The notes beneath the pieces were generated by a model. That model saw only the letters and a program-made list of their open reading frames with translations, was not told where the DNA came from and did not search any database. From Ricinus communis (lineage: Eukaryota; Streptophyta; Magnoliopsida; Malpighiales; Euphorbiaceae), in the NCBI RefSeq assembly GCF_019578655.1, contig NC_063257.1, forward strand, positions 25,995,939 through 26,059,938: DNA of 64,000 nucleotides, read 5' to 3'. The position numbers and the translations under genes are program-made. The first letter of the stretch is position 1, and every line of letters begins with the position of its first letter. Below, piece by piece: positions 47,093 through 61,200 of this stretch.

Positions 47093-49373
47093 GTGATTGT
47101 TTTCTTTTACTGACAAATATACCCCTCTTACGGGGTTGTTTCCTCATACTAAAAAGTATACCCCTTTTATGGTGTTCTTTTCTCATACTCATAAATATAC
47201 CCTTCGTACTCGATTGTATTTAATATTAACAAATTTACTCCACTTACGAGGTTTGCTCATATTAAAAAATATACCCCTTTTTTGGAGATATTTTCTGATA
47301 CTCAAAAATTTACCCTTCCTACGGGGTTATTTTCGTATATTCTCAAATATACCCTTCTTACGGGGTTGTTTTCTCATATTCACAAATATACTCCTCTTAC
47401 GGGGTTGTTTTCCCATATTCATAAATATACCCATGTTACGCAGTTGTTTTCTCATACTCACAAATATACCCCTTTTACGAGGTTGTTTTCTCATATTCAC
47501 AAATATACCACTTTCATGGGATTGATTTCTCATATTCATAAATACACCCCTTCACAGCTTTGTTTCCTCGTGCTCACAAATATATCCCTCTTACGGGATT
47601 ATTTTTGTTATATTGACAAATATACCCCTCTTACGAGGTTGCGTTCTCATATTCACAAATATACCCTCTTACGGGGTTATTTTCTTATATTCATAGGTAT
47701 ATCACTTTCATGGGGCTGCTGTATCATACTCACAAATATTATCCTCTTAAGGGTTTATTTTCTAATATTGACAACTATACCTTTATTATAGGGTTGTTTT
47801 CTCATATTAAAGAATATACCCTCGTAACGGGGTTGTTTTCTCATATTAACAAATATACCCATCTTATAGGGTTGATTTCTCATATTCATAAATATACCCC
47901 TTTTACGGTGTTGTTTATATATACTCATAAATGAACCCGACTTATGGGTCGTTTTCTTATAATGACAAATATACCTCTTACATAATTGTTTTCTTATATT
48001 AAAAAATATACCTCTTTAATGGGGTTGCTTTCTCATAGTCACAAATATACCCCTCTTACAGGGTTGTTTTCTCATACTCAGAAATATATCCCTCTTACTG
48101 GGTTATTTTCTCATATTCATAAATATACTCCTCTTATGAGGTTGTTTTCTTATATTGACAAATATACCCCTCTAACGTGGTTGTTCTCTCATATTCACAA
48201 ATATACCCCTCTTATTGGGTTGATGTCTCATATTCATAAATATACCCCTTTTACGGCGTTGATTACTCATAGTAAAGAATATACTCGACTTACAAGGTTA
48301 TTTCTCATATTAAATAATATACCCTATTTAGGGGGTTATTTTTCTTATACTTACAAATATACCCATATTACGGGATTTTTTCTTATATGAACAAATATAC
48401 ACGTTTTATGGGATTGCTCTATCATACTCACAAATATACCCCTATTATGAGGTTATTTTCTAATATTGACTAATATACTCCTCTTATATGGTTGTTTTCT
48501 CATATTAAAAAATATACTCTTGTAACAGGGTTGTATTCTAAAATTTATGAAGATACCCTCTTATGGGATTAATTTTTCATATTCATATATATACCCCTAA
48601 TATGGCGTAGTTGACTTATACTGACAAATATAACTGACTCACAGGGTCGTTTTCTTATGTTGACAAATATATCCTTCTTACGGTGTTGTTTTCTAATAGT
48701 GACAAATATATCCCCTCAACGTGGTTGTTTTCTCATATTCACAAATATACCCCTCTTAATAGGTTGGTTTCTCATATTCATAAATATACCCCTTTTACGG
48801 CGTTGATTACTCATACTAAAAAATATACTCGACTTACGGGGTTGTTTTCTTATATTAAAAAATATACCTTATTTAGGGGGTTATTTTTATTATACTCACA
48901 AATATACCTCTATTACGGGATTTTTTTCTTATGTTCACAAATATACCGCTTTTACGGGGTTGCTCTATCATAATCACAAATATACCCCTCTTACGGGGTT
49001 ATTTTCTCATGTTTACAAATATACCCCTCTTAGGGGGTTACTTTCTCATATTAAAAATATACCCCTATTACAAGGTTGTTTTCTCACACTGACAAATATA
49101 CCCCTCTTATGGATTTATTTCTAGTATTGACAAATATACCCTTCTTACGGGGTGTTTTTCTCATATTTAAAAATATACACCTTTTATGGGGTTGTTCACT
49201 CATATTCAAAAATATAACCCTCTTACGGGGTTATTTTCTCATATTCACAAATATACCCCTCTTACAGGGTCGCTTTCTTATATTGACAGATATACTCTTC
49301 TTACGAGGTTGCTCTATCATACTCACAAATATACCCCTCTTACGATGTTATTTTCTCATATTAACATATATAC
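47093..49373 (+). repeat. 39-bp satellite array, block 6
   Basis: About 58 units in the same orientation. Several segments resemble block 7 closely: 48660-49370 and 51160-51880 share the order and variants of many units (see findings). Confidence 0.97.
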
Positions 49374-49752
49374 TGTGACAGCTTGGCCTAGAGAAGCGGT
49401 CATATGAGGGCAAGGATAGGATGCCAAGATAAAGAGCGGATTATGGCAGGCTTCTAGGATGGCAGCACTCTAAGGTACTGGGATACATGAATGAATCGAA
49501 TTGCACATCGAAATGGGGTGGGGAATGATTGATAACGTATATGTAAAGAGTCAGAACTAATCACATGAGGCACCTTTTGGTTGTTTGGGTGTGGAGTTAT
49601 AGGGACTCAGAAGTTAAACGTGCTTAGTTCGGAAAAATTTCAGGATAGGTGACCTCCTTGAAAGTTCTCGAACTCGCCAAAGGGCAAAACCATGAGGCTA
49701 ATAGGGGCTAAATCAGACAATATCTCATGTGATCTAGTTCCGGGTCATTACA
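49374..49752 (+). mobile_element. Cassandra-like solo LTR with 5S-rRNA-derived region, TATAC target duplication
   Basis: A 379-bp unit beginning TGTGACAGC and ending GGGTCATTACA, flanked by TATAC on both sides (49369-49373 and 49753-49757). It contains a 5S-rRNA-like stretch at about 49586-49680. Short LTRs with an embedded 5S sequence are the hallmark of the plant Cassandra TRIM family; the family name is my inference from this feature. The single TG...CA unit with target duplication indicates a solo LTR. Confidence 0.75.
49586..49680 (+). pseudogene. 5S-rRNA-like segment in Cassandra-like LTR
   Basis: The order GGGTGTGGAGTTATA, GACTCAGAAGTTAAACGTGC, then GGATAGGTGACCTCC, then GAAAGTTCTCG follows plant 5S rRNA from its start through the A box, intermediate element and C box. 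The segment before the A box is shortened and several bases differ. It would not give a normal 5S rRNA. In Cassandra elements it can serve as an internal RNA polymerase III promoter; whether it works here cannot be seen. Confidence 0.65.
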
Positions 49753-51880
49753 TATACCCTTCTTTCGGAGTTGTTTTATAATATTCAAAGATAAACCCCT
49801 ATTACGTGGTTATTTTGTCATATTAAAAAATATACCCCTCTTACGAGATCATTTTCTTATATTGACAAATATAACCCTTTTACGAGGTTACTCTATCATA
49901 CTCACAAAAATACTCCTATAACGGTGTTGTTTTCTAATATTAACATATATACTCATCTTACGGGGTTGTTTTCTTATATTAAAAAATATACCCCTTTAAC
50001 GGGGTTGTTTTCTCACATTAACAAATATAACCCTCTTACGGGATTGTTTTCTTATATTCATAAATATACCCCTCTTACGGCGTTTGTTTACTCATGATCA
50101 CAAATATACCTGACTTATGGAATTATTTTCTTATATTAACAAATATATCCCTCTTACGGGGTTGTTATACCATAATAAAAAATGTACCCTATTTAGGGTG
50201 TTGTTTTCTTATATTCACAAATATACCCCTCTTACGGGGTTTTGTTCTCATTTTCAGAAATAAACCCCTCTTACGGGGTTATTTTCTCATATTGACAAAT
50301 ATACCCCACGTAAAACGAATGTACCCCACTTACGGGGTTGTTTTCTCATATTCACAAATATACCCCTCTAATGGGGTTGTTCTCTTATATTGACAAATAT
50401 AATCTTTTTACAAGGTGGTGCTATCATACTCACAAATATACCGCTATTTCGGGGTTATTTTTTAATATTGACAAATATAACCCTCTTATGGGGTTGTTTT
50501 CTCATATTAAAAAATATACTCTTGTAACGGGGTTGTTTTCTCATATTTACAAATATACCCCACTTACGGAATTATTTTCTCATATTCATAAATATACCCC
50601 TTTTACGGCATTGTTTACTCATACTCACAAATATACCTGACTTACAGGGTTGTTTTCTCATACTCACAAATATACGCCTCTTACGTGGTTTTCTTCTCAT
50701 ATTTACAAATATACCCCTCTTACGGGGTTGTTTTCTCATATTGACAAATATACACCTCTTACGGAGTTGTTTTCTTATAATGACAAATATACCCCTTTTA
50801 TGGGGTTGCTCTATCATACAAACAAATATACCCCTATTATGTGGTTGTTTTCTCATATCCACAAGTATACCCCTCTAACGGGCTTATTTTCTTATATTGA
50901 CACATATACCATTTTCACGAGGTTGTGCTATCATACTCACAAATAAACCCCTATTATAGGGTTATTTTCTAATATTGACAAATATAACCCTCTTACGGAG
51001 TTGTTTTATCATATTAAAAAATTTACTCTTGTAACGGGGTTGTATTCTCAAATTCACAAATATATCCCTCTTATATGGGATTGATTTCTCAAATTCATAA
51101 ATATACCCCTTTTATGGCGTAGTTGACTCATACTGACAAATATACAAGACTCACAAGGTTATTTTCTTTTTTTGACAAATAATTTCATCTTACGGTCTTG
51201 TTTTTAAAGTTGACAAATATACCCCCTCTAACGTGGTTGGTTTCTCATATTCATAAATATACCCCTCTTACTGGGTTGGTTTCTCATATTCATAAATATA
51301 CCCCTTTTGCAGCGTTGATTGCTCATGCTCAAGAATATACTTAACTTATGAGGTTGTTTCTCATATTAAAAAATATACCCTATTTAGGGGGTTGTTTTTC
51401 TTATATTCACAAATATACCCCTCTTACAAGATCTTTTCTTATATTGACAAATATCCATTTTACGAGGTTGCTCATCATACTCACAAATATACCCCTCTTA
51501 CGGGGTTGTTATCTCATGTTCACAAATATACCCCTCTTAGGGGGTTGTTTTCTCATATTAAAAAAATACCTCTATTACGGGGTTGTTTTCTCACACTGAC
51601 AAATATACCCCTCTTACGGATTTATTTCTAATATTGACAAATATACCCCTCTTACGGGATTATTTTCTCATATTTAAAAATATACCTCTTTTATGGTGTT
51701 GTTCACTCATATTCAAAAATGTAACCCTCTTGCGGGATTGTTTTATCATAGTCACAAATATACCCGTCGTACGGGGCCGTTTTCTTATATTGACATATAT
51801 ACTCTTTTTACGAGGTTGCTCTATCATACTCACAAATATACCCCTCTTACGGGGTTATTTTCTTATATTCACATATATAT
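49753..51880 (+). repeat. 39-bp satellite array, block 7
   Basis: About 55 units, similar in type to block 6. It contains units of the GCTCTATCATACTCACAAATA and TTGATTACTCATACTAAAAAATATAC kind. Confidence 0.97.
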
Positions 51881-52258
51881 TGTGACAGCCTGGCCTAGAG
51901 AAGCGATCATATGAGGGCTAGAAGTGGACGCTAGGGCAAGGATAAGATGTTTGGACAAAGAGCGGATTCTAGCAGGCTTCTACGATGGCAAGACTCTAAG
52001 GTACGGGGATACATGAATGATTTGAATTGCACATCAAAATTGGATAGGGAATGATTGATAACGTATTTGTGAAAAGTTGGAACTAATCACATGAGGCGCC
52101 TTTTGGTTGTTTGGGTATGGAGTTATAGGTACTCAAAAGTTAAACGTGCTTACTTAGGGAAAATTTCAGGATCCATGACCTCTTGAAAAGTTCTCGAAAC
52201 TGTCAAAGGGACAAAACTGTGATGCTAGTGGGGGCCAAACTGGTTCCAGATCGTTACA
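51881..52258 (+). mobile_element. Second Cassandra-like solo LTR with 5S-rRNA-derived region
   Basis: A 378-bp unit from TGTGACAGCC to CAGATCGTTACA, flanked by TATAT (51876-51880) and TATAC (52259-52263), one mismatch. It has an extra stretch (GGCTAGAAGTGGACGCTAGG) compared with the copy at 49374 and lacks the AATATCTCATGTGAT block near its end. Satellite sequence around both copies is similar, so a segmental duplication may have created the pair (see findings). Confidence 0.75.
52111..52200 (+). pseudogene. 5S-rRNA-like segment in second Cassandra-like LTR
   Basis: TTGGGTATGGAGTTATAGG, ACTCAAAAGTTAAACGTGCT, then GGATCCATGACCTC, then AAAAGTTCTCG corresponds to 5S rRNA and to 49586-49680. It has more changes in the A and C box regions than the other copy, so promoter activity is less likely. 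Confidence 0.6.
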
Positions 52259-55200
52259 TATACCCCTCTAACGGGGTTGTCTTATAACATCCAAAGATAC
52301 ACCCCTCTTACGTGGTTGTTTTCTCATACTTACAAATATACCCATCTTACGGCGATGATTTCTCATACTCACAAATATACCCTTCACACGGGGTTATTAT
52401 CTCACATTCACAAATATTCCCCTCTTAAGGGATCGTTTTCTTATATTAACAAATATGACCCTTTTTTACGAGGTTGCTCTATCATACTCACAAATGTACC
52501 CTTATAACGGTGTTGTTATCTAATATTGACAAATATACTCATATCTCACATTCACAAATCTACTACATTTACGGGATTGTTTTCTCATATTCACAAATCT
52601 ACTACTTTTACGGGATTGTTTTCTCATATTCATAAATACACGCTTTTCAAGGCGTTGTTTACTCATACTCACAAATAAATGTGACTTACGGGGTTATTTT
52701 CTTATATTAACAAATATATCCCTCTTACGGGGTTGTTCTCTAATATTAAAAAATATTTCATATTTAGGGTTTTGTTTTCTCATACTCATAAATATACCAT
52801 TCTTATAGGGTTTTTTTATCATATTCATAAATATACCCCTCTTATAGGGTTGTTTTCTCATATTGACAAATATATCCCTCTTACGGGGTTGTTTTCAAAG
52901 ATTGAAAAATATACCCCTTTTACGGGGTTATTTTCTCATATTGACAAATATACCCCTCTTACGGGGCTGTTTACTCATATTGACAAATATACCCCTCTTA
53001 CAGGGTTGTTATCTCATATTAAAAAATAAACCACTATTTTGGGGTTCTTTTCTCATTCTGAAAGATATAGTCCTCTAACGGGGTTGTTTTCTAATATTGA
53101 CAACAGGGTTGCTTTCTAATATTGATAAATATACCCCTCTTACGGGGTTGTTTTCTCATATTAAAAAATATACCCCTCTTACGGAGTTGTTTTCTCATTT
53201 TGAAAGATATACCCCTCTTACGTGGTTGTTTTCTAATATTGATAAATATATCCCTCTTATGAGGTTGTTATCTAATATTAACAAATATACCCCTCTTACG
53301 GGGTTGTTTTCTCATATTGACAAATATAGCCATCTTACGGGTTGTTTTCTCATATTGACAAATATAGCCATCTTACGGGTTGTTTTCTAATATTGACAAA
53401 TATACCCCTTTTACGGGGTTGTTTTCTCATATTAAAAAATATACCCCTCTTAGGGAGTGGTTTTCTTATTTTGAAAGATATACCACACTTACGGGGTTGT
53501 TTTCTAATATTGACAAATATACCCCTCTTACGTGGTTGTTATCTAATATTGACAAATATACCCCTCTTACGGGGTTGTTGTCTCATATTGACAAATATAG
53601 CCATCTTACGGGTTGTTTTCTAATATTGACAAATATACCCCTCTTACGGGGCTGTTTTCTCAGGTTAAAAAACATACCACTTTCTTGGGGTTGTTTTCTC
53701 ATTTTGAAAGATATACCCCTCTTACGGGGTTGTTTTCTCTAATCTCAAATATAGCCCTCTTACGGGCATATTTTCTAATATTGTCAAATATATCCCTCTT
53801 ACGGGGTTATATTCTAATATTGACAAATTTACCCCTCTTACGGGGTTGTTTTCTTATATTGACAAATATACCCCTTACGGGGTTGTTTTCTAATATTGAC
53901 AAATATGCTCTTACGGGGTTGTTTTCTCATATTGACAAATATACCCCTCTTACGGGGTTGGTTTCTCATATTGACAAATATACCCCTTTTACGGGTTTTT
54001 GTTTTCTCATGTTAAAAAATAAACCACTTTATTGGGGTTGTTTTCCCATTTTGAAAGATATACCTCGCTTACGGGGGGTTGTTTTCTAATATTGACAAAT
54101 ATACCCCTCTTACGTGGTTGTTTTCTCATATTGACTAATATACCCCTCTTACGGGGTTGTTTTCTCATATTGACAAATATACCCCTTACGGGGTTGTTTT
54201 TAATATTGATAAAAATACCCCCCTTACGGGGTTATTTTCTAATATTGACAAATATACCCCTCTTACGGCGTTGTTTTCTCATTCTTAAAAGATATACCCC
54301 GTTTACGGTGTTGTTCTCTAATATTGACAAATATACCCTTCGTACGGTGTTGTTTTCTCATATCGACTAATATACCTCTCTTACGGGGTTGTTTTCTAAT
54401 ATTGATAAATGTACCCCTCTTACGGGTTTGTTTTCTCATATTTAGAAAGATACCCCTTACAGGGTTGTTTTCTAATATTGACAAATATACCCCTCTTACG
54501 GGGTTATTTTCTAATATTGTTAAATATACCCCTCTTATATGGTGGTTTTGTAATATTCAAAAAATTTACCCCCCTAATTGGGTTGGTTTCTCATATTAAA
54601 AACTATACCACTGGTTTGGGCTTGTTTTCTCATTTTGAAAGATATACAACTCTTACGGGGTTGTTTTCTAATATTGACAAATATATCACTCTTACAGGGT
54701 TGTTTTCTCATATTGACAAATATAGCCCTCTTACAGGGTTGTCTTCTCATTTTGATAAATATACAACTTTTTGGGGTTGTTTTCTCATTTTGAAAGATAT
54801 ACCCTTCTTATGGAGTTGTTTTCTAACATTGAGAAATATACCGCTCTTACGAGGATGTTCTCTAATATTGACAAATATACCCCTTTTACGGGGTTGTTTT
54901 CTCATATTGACACATATACCCTTCTTACGGGGTTGTTTTCTCATATTGACAAATTTACCACTCTTACAGGGTTGTTTTCTCATATTAAAAGACATACCAC
55001 TTTATTGGGATTGGTTTCTCATTTTGAAAGATTTACCCCTCTTACGGGATTGTTTTCTAATATTGATAAATATACCCCTCTTACGGGGTTGTTTTCTCAT
55101 ATTGACAAATATACCCCTCTTACGGGGTTGTTCTCAAATATTGACAAATATACCCCTCTTACAAGGTGTTTTTCTCATATTGATAAATATACCCCTTTTA

Positions 55201-58200
55201 CGGGATTATTTTCTCATATTGATAAATATACCCCTCTTACGGGGTTGTTTTTTAATATTGACAAATATACCCCTCTTAAGGGGTTGTTTTCTAATATTGA
55301 CAAATATCCTCCTCTTACGGGGTTATCTTTTAATATTGACAAACATACCCCTCATATGGGGTTGTTTTCTAATATTAACAAATATGCCCCTCTTATGGGG
55401 TTGTTTTCTATTATTGACAAATATACCCATCTTACGGGGTTGTTTTCTCATGTCAAAAAATATACCACTTTATTGAGGTTGTCTTCTCATTTTTAAGGAT
55501 ATACCCCTCTTACGGGGTTGTTTTCTAATATCGATAAATATACTCCTCTTACGGGGTAGTTTTCTCATATTGACTAATATACCCCTCTTACGGGGTTGTT
55601 TTGTAATATTGATAAATATACTCCTCTTACGGGGTAGTTTTCTCATATTAACTAATGTAGCCCTCATACGGGGTTGTTTTGTAATATTGATAAATATACT
55701 CCTCTTACGGGGTAGTTTTCTCATATTAACTAATGTAGCCCTCATACGGGGTTGTTTTCTAATATTGATAAATATACTCCTCTTACGGGTAATTTTCTCA
55801 TATTGACTAATATACCCCTCTTACGTGGTTATTTTCTAATATTGACAAATATACCACTCTTACGGGGTTGTTTTCTCATATTAAAAACTATACCACTTTT
55901 TTGGGATTGTTTTCTCATTTTGAAAGATATACCCCTCTTACGGGGTTTTTTTTAATATTGACAAATATGCCCCTCTTACGGGGTTGTTTTTCTCATGTCG
56001 AAAAACATACCCTTCTTACGGGGTTGTTTTCTCAAATTGACAAATTTAGCCCTCTTACGAGGTTGTTTTCTCATATTACAAAATATACCACTTTATTGGA
56101 GTTGTTTTCTAATTTTGAAAAATATACGCCTCTTACGGAGTTGTTTTCTGATATTGACAAATATGCCCCTCTTACAAGGTTGTTTTCTCAAATTGACAAA
56201 TATACCCCTCTTACGGGGTTGTTTTCTCATATTAGAAAATAAACCACTTTTTTTGGGATCTTTTCTCATTTTGAAAGATATATCCCTCTTATTTTGTTGC
56301 TTTCTAATATTGACCAATATATCCCTCTTACGGGATTTTTATCTCATATTGACAAATATACCCATCTTAAGGGGTTGTTTTCTCATATTGATAAATATAC
56401 CCCTCTTATGGGGTTGTCTTCTAATATTGACAAATATACCCCTAATATAGGGTTGTCTTCTAATATTGACAAATATACCCCTCTTATGGAATTGTTTTCT
56501 AATATTGACAAATATACCCATCTTACGGGGTTGTTTTCTCATATGAAAAAATACACCACTTGTTTTTGGATGTTTTCTCATTTTGAAAGATATACCCCAC
56601 TTATGGGGTTGTTTTCTAATATTGACAAATATACCCCTCTTACGGGGTTTCTATCTCATATTGACAAATATACCCCTCTTAGGGGGTTGTTTTCTCATAT
56701 TGATAAATATACCCCTATTCCGTGGTTGTTTTCTAATATTGACAAATATACCCCTCTTACGGGGTTGTTTTCTAATACTGACAGATATACTCCTCTTATA
56801 GGGTTGTCTTCTAATATTGACAAATATACCCTTCTTATGGGGTTGCCTTCTAATATTGATAAATTTACCCCTCTTATGGGGTTGTTTTCTAATATTGACA
56901 AATACACCCATCTTACGGGGTTGTTTTCTCATATTAAAGAATATACCACTTTTTTTGGGATGTTTCTCGTTTTTAAAGATATACCCCTCTTACGTGGTTT
57001 TTCTCTAATATTGACAATTATACCCCTCTTACGAGGTTTTTATCTCATATTAACAAATATACCCTGCTTATGTGGTTGTTTTCTCATATTGACAAATATT
57101 CCACTTTTTTGGGTTGTTTTCTAATATTGAAAGAGATACCCCTCTTACGGGGTTGTTTTCTCATGTTCAAAGATATACGCCACTTACGTTGTTGTTTTCT
57201 AATACTGAAAAATAAACCTCTCTTACGGGGTTATTTTCTCATATTGACAAATATACTCCTCTTACGTGGTTGTTTTCTCATATTGACAAACATACCACTT
57301 TTTTGGGGTTGTTTTCTCATTTTGAAAGATATACCCCTTTTACGCTCTTGTTCTGTAATATTGACAAATATACCCCTCTTACAGGGTTGTTTTCTCATAT
57401 TGACAAATATACCCTTCTTATAGGGTTGTCTTCTCATTTTGAGAGATATATCACTCTTACGGGGTTGCTTTCTAATATTGACAAATATACCCCTCTTACG
57501 GGGTTTTTATCTCATATTGACACATATACCCCTCTTACGGGGTGGTTTTCTCATATTGATAAATATACCTCTCTTAAGGGATTGTTTTCGAATATTGACA
57601 AATATACCCCTCCTATGGGGTTGTTTTCTAATATTGATAAATATGCCCCTCTTACGGGGTTGTTTTCTCATGTCGATAAATATACCGTTCTTATGGGGTT
57701 GTTTTCTCATATTGACAAATTTAGCCCTCTTACGAGGTTGTTTTCTCATATGAAAAAATATACCACTTTATTGGAGTTGTTTTCTCATTTTGAAAGATAT
57801 ACGCCTCTTACGGAGTTGTTTTCTAATATTGACAAATATGCCCCTCTTACGAGGTTGTTTTCTCATATTGATAAATATACCGCTCTTACGGGGTTGTTTT
57901 CTCATATTAAACAATAAACCACTTTTTTTGGGATGTTTTCTCATTTTGAAAGATATACCCCTCTTATTTTGTTGGTTTCTAATATTAACCAATATACCCC
58001 TCTTACGTGCTTTTTATCTCAGTTTGACAAATATACCTATCTTATGGTGTTGTTTTCTCATACTGATAAATATACCCCTCTTACGGGGTTGTTTTCTAAA
58101 ATTGACAATTATACCCCTCTTACGGGGTTGTCTTCTTATATTGACAAATATAGCCCTAATATGGGTTGTCTTCTAATATTGACAAATACACCCCTCTTAT

Positions 58201-61200
58201 GGGGTTATTTTCTAATATTGACAAATATTCCCATCTTACGGGGTTGTTTTGTCGTATGAAAAAATACACTTCTTTTTAGATGTTTTCTCATTTTGAAAAA
58301 TATACCCCTCTTACGGGGTTATTTTCTAATATTGACAAATATACCCCTCTTACGGGGTTTCTTTCTCATATGGACAAATATACCCCTCTTAGGGGGTTGT
58401 TTTCTCATATCGATAAATATACCCCTATTCCGTGGTTGTTTTCTAATATTGACAAATATACCCCTCTTACGGGGTGGTTTTCTAATATTGACAAATATAC
58501 CCCTCATATGGGGTTGTTTTCTAATATTGACAGATATACTCCTCTTATAGGGTTGTCTTCTAATATTGACAAATTTACCCTTCTTACGGGGTTGTCTTCT
58601 AATATTGATAAATTTACCCCTCTTATGGGGTTGTTTTCTAATTTTGACAAATACACCCATCTTACGGGGTTGTTTTCTCATATTAAAAAATTTACAACAT
58701 TTTTTGGGATGTTTCTCGTTTTTAAAGATATACCCCTCTTACGGGTTTATTTTCTAATATTGACAATTATACCCCTCTTAAGGGGTTTTTATCTCATATT
58801 GACAAATATACCCCGCTTATGTAGTTGTTTTCTAATATTGACAAATATACCACTTTTTTGGGTTGTTTTCTAATACTGAAAGATATACCCCTCTTACGGG
58901 ATTGTTTTCTCATGTTCAAAGATATACGCCACTTACGTTGTTGTTTTCTAATACTGAAAAATATACCTCTCTTATGGGGTTATTTTCTCATATTGACAAA
59001 TATACCCCTCTTACGTGGTTGTTTTCTCATATTGACAAACATACCACTTTTTTGGGGTTGTTTTCTCATTTTGAAAGATACACCCCTCTTACGGTCTTGT
59101 TCTGTAATATTGACAAATATACCCCTCTTACAGGGTTATTTTCTCATATTGACAAATATACCCTTCTTATAGGGTTGTTTTCTCATTTTGAAAGATATAT
59201 CACTCTTACGGGATTACTTTCTAATATTGAAAAATATACCCCTCTTACGGGGTTTTTATCTCATATTGACAAATATACCCCTCTTACGGGGTGGTTTTCT
59301 CATATTGATAAATATACCCCTCTTGAGGGATTGTTTTCGAATATTGACAAATATACCCCTCCTACAGGGTTGTTTTCTAATATTGACAAATATGCCCCTC
59401 TTACGAGGTTGTTTTCTCATGTCAACAAATATACCCTTCTTACGGGGTTGTTTTCTCATATTAAAAAATAAACCACTTTTTTTGGATGTTTTCTCATTTT
59501 GAAAGATATACCGCTCTCATTTTGTTGCTTTCTAATATTGACCAATATACCCCTCTTACGGGGTTTTTATCTCAGTTTAACAAATATACCCATCTTATGG
59601 GGTTGTTTGATAAATATACCCCTCTTACGGGGTTGTTTTCTAATATGGACAATTATACCCCTCTTACGGGGTTGTTTTCTAATATTGACAAATATACCCC
59701 CTCTTACGAGGTTGTCTTCTAATATTGACAAATATAGCCCTAATATGGGGTTGTCTTCTAATATTGACAAATATACCCCTCTAATGGGGTTGTTTTCTAA
59801 TATTGACAAATATACCCATCTTACGGGGTTGTTTTCTTGTATGAAAAAATACACCACTTCTTTTTGGATGTTTTCTCATTTTGAAAAATATACCCCTCTT
59901 ACGTGGTTATTTTCTAATATTGACAAATATACCCCTCTTATGGGGTTTCTTTCTCATATTGACAAATATACCCCTCTCAGGGGGTTGTTTTCTCATATTG
60001 ATAAATATACCCCTATTTCGTGGTTTTTTCTAATATTGACAAATATACCCCTCTTACGGGGTGGTTTTCTATTGACAAACATACCCCTTTTATGGGGTTG
60101 TTTTCTAATATTGACAGATATACCCCTCTTATAGGGTTGTCTTTTAATATTGACAAATATACCCTTCTTACGGGGTTGTCTTCTAATATTGATAAGTTTA
60201 CCCCTCTTATGGGGTTATTTTCTAATGTTGACAAATACACCCATCTTACGGGGTTGTTTTCTAATATTGACAATTATACCCCTCTTACGGGGTTTTTATC
60301 TCATATTGACAAATATACCCCGCATATGTGGTTGTTTTCTCATATTCACAAATATACCACTTTTTTGGGGTTGTTTTCTAATATTGAAAGATATACCCCT
60401 CTTACCGGGTTGTTTTCTCATGTTCAAAGATATACGCGTCTTACGTTGTTGTTTTCTAATATTGAAAAATATACCTCTATTACGGGGTTATTTTCTCATA
60501 TTGACAAATATACCACTCTTACATGGTTGTTTTCTCACATTGACAAACTTACCACTTTTTTGGGGTTGTTTTCTCATTTTGAAAGATATACCCGTCTTAC
60601 GGTCTTGTTTTGTAATATTAACAAATATACCCCTCTTACAGGGTTGTTTTCTCATATTGACAAATATACCCTTCTTATGGGATTAGTTTCTAATTTTGAA
60701 AGATATAGCACTCTGACAGGGTTGCTTTCTAATATTGACAAATATACCACTCTTACGTTGTTTTTATCTCATATTGACAAATATACCCCTCTTACGGGGT
60801 TGTTTTCTAATACTCACAAATATGACCCTCTTATGGGGTTGTTTTCTCATATTGACAAATATACCCTGCTTATGTGGTTGTTTTCTCATATTGACAAATA
60901 TACCACTTTTTTGGGTTGTTTTCTAATATTGAAAGAGATACCCCTCTTATGGGGTTGTTTTCTCATGTTCAAAGATATACGCCACTTACGTTGTTGTTTT
61001 CTAATACTGAAAAATAAACCTCTCTTACGGGGTTGTTTTCTCATATTGACAAATATACCCCTCTTACGTGGTTGTTTTCTCATATTGACAAACATACCAC
61101 TTTTTTGGGGTTGTTTTCTCATTTTGGAAGATATACTGGTCTTACGGTCTTGTTTTGTAATATTGACAAATATACCCCTCTTACAGTGTTGTTTTCTCAT

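Noticed and set aside
49586..49680. Functional 5S rRNA gene
   Set aside because: The part before the A box is shortened, internal-box bases differ, and the piece sits inside a TG...CA unit with a target duplication, as expected for a Cassandra-type LTR.
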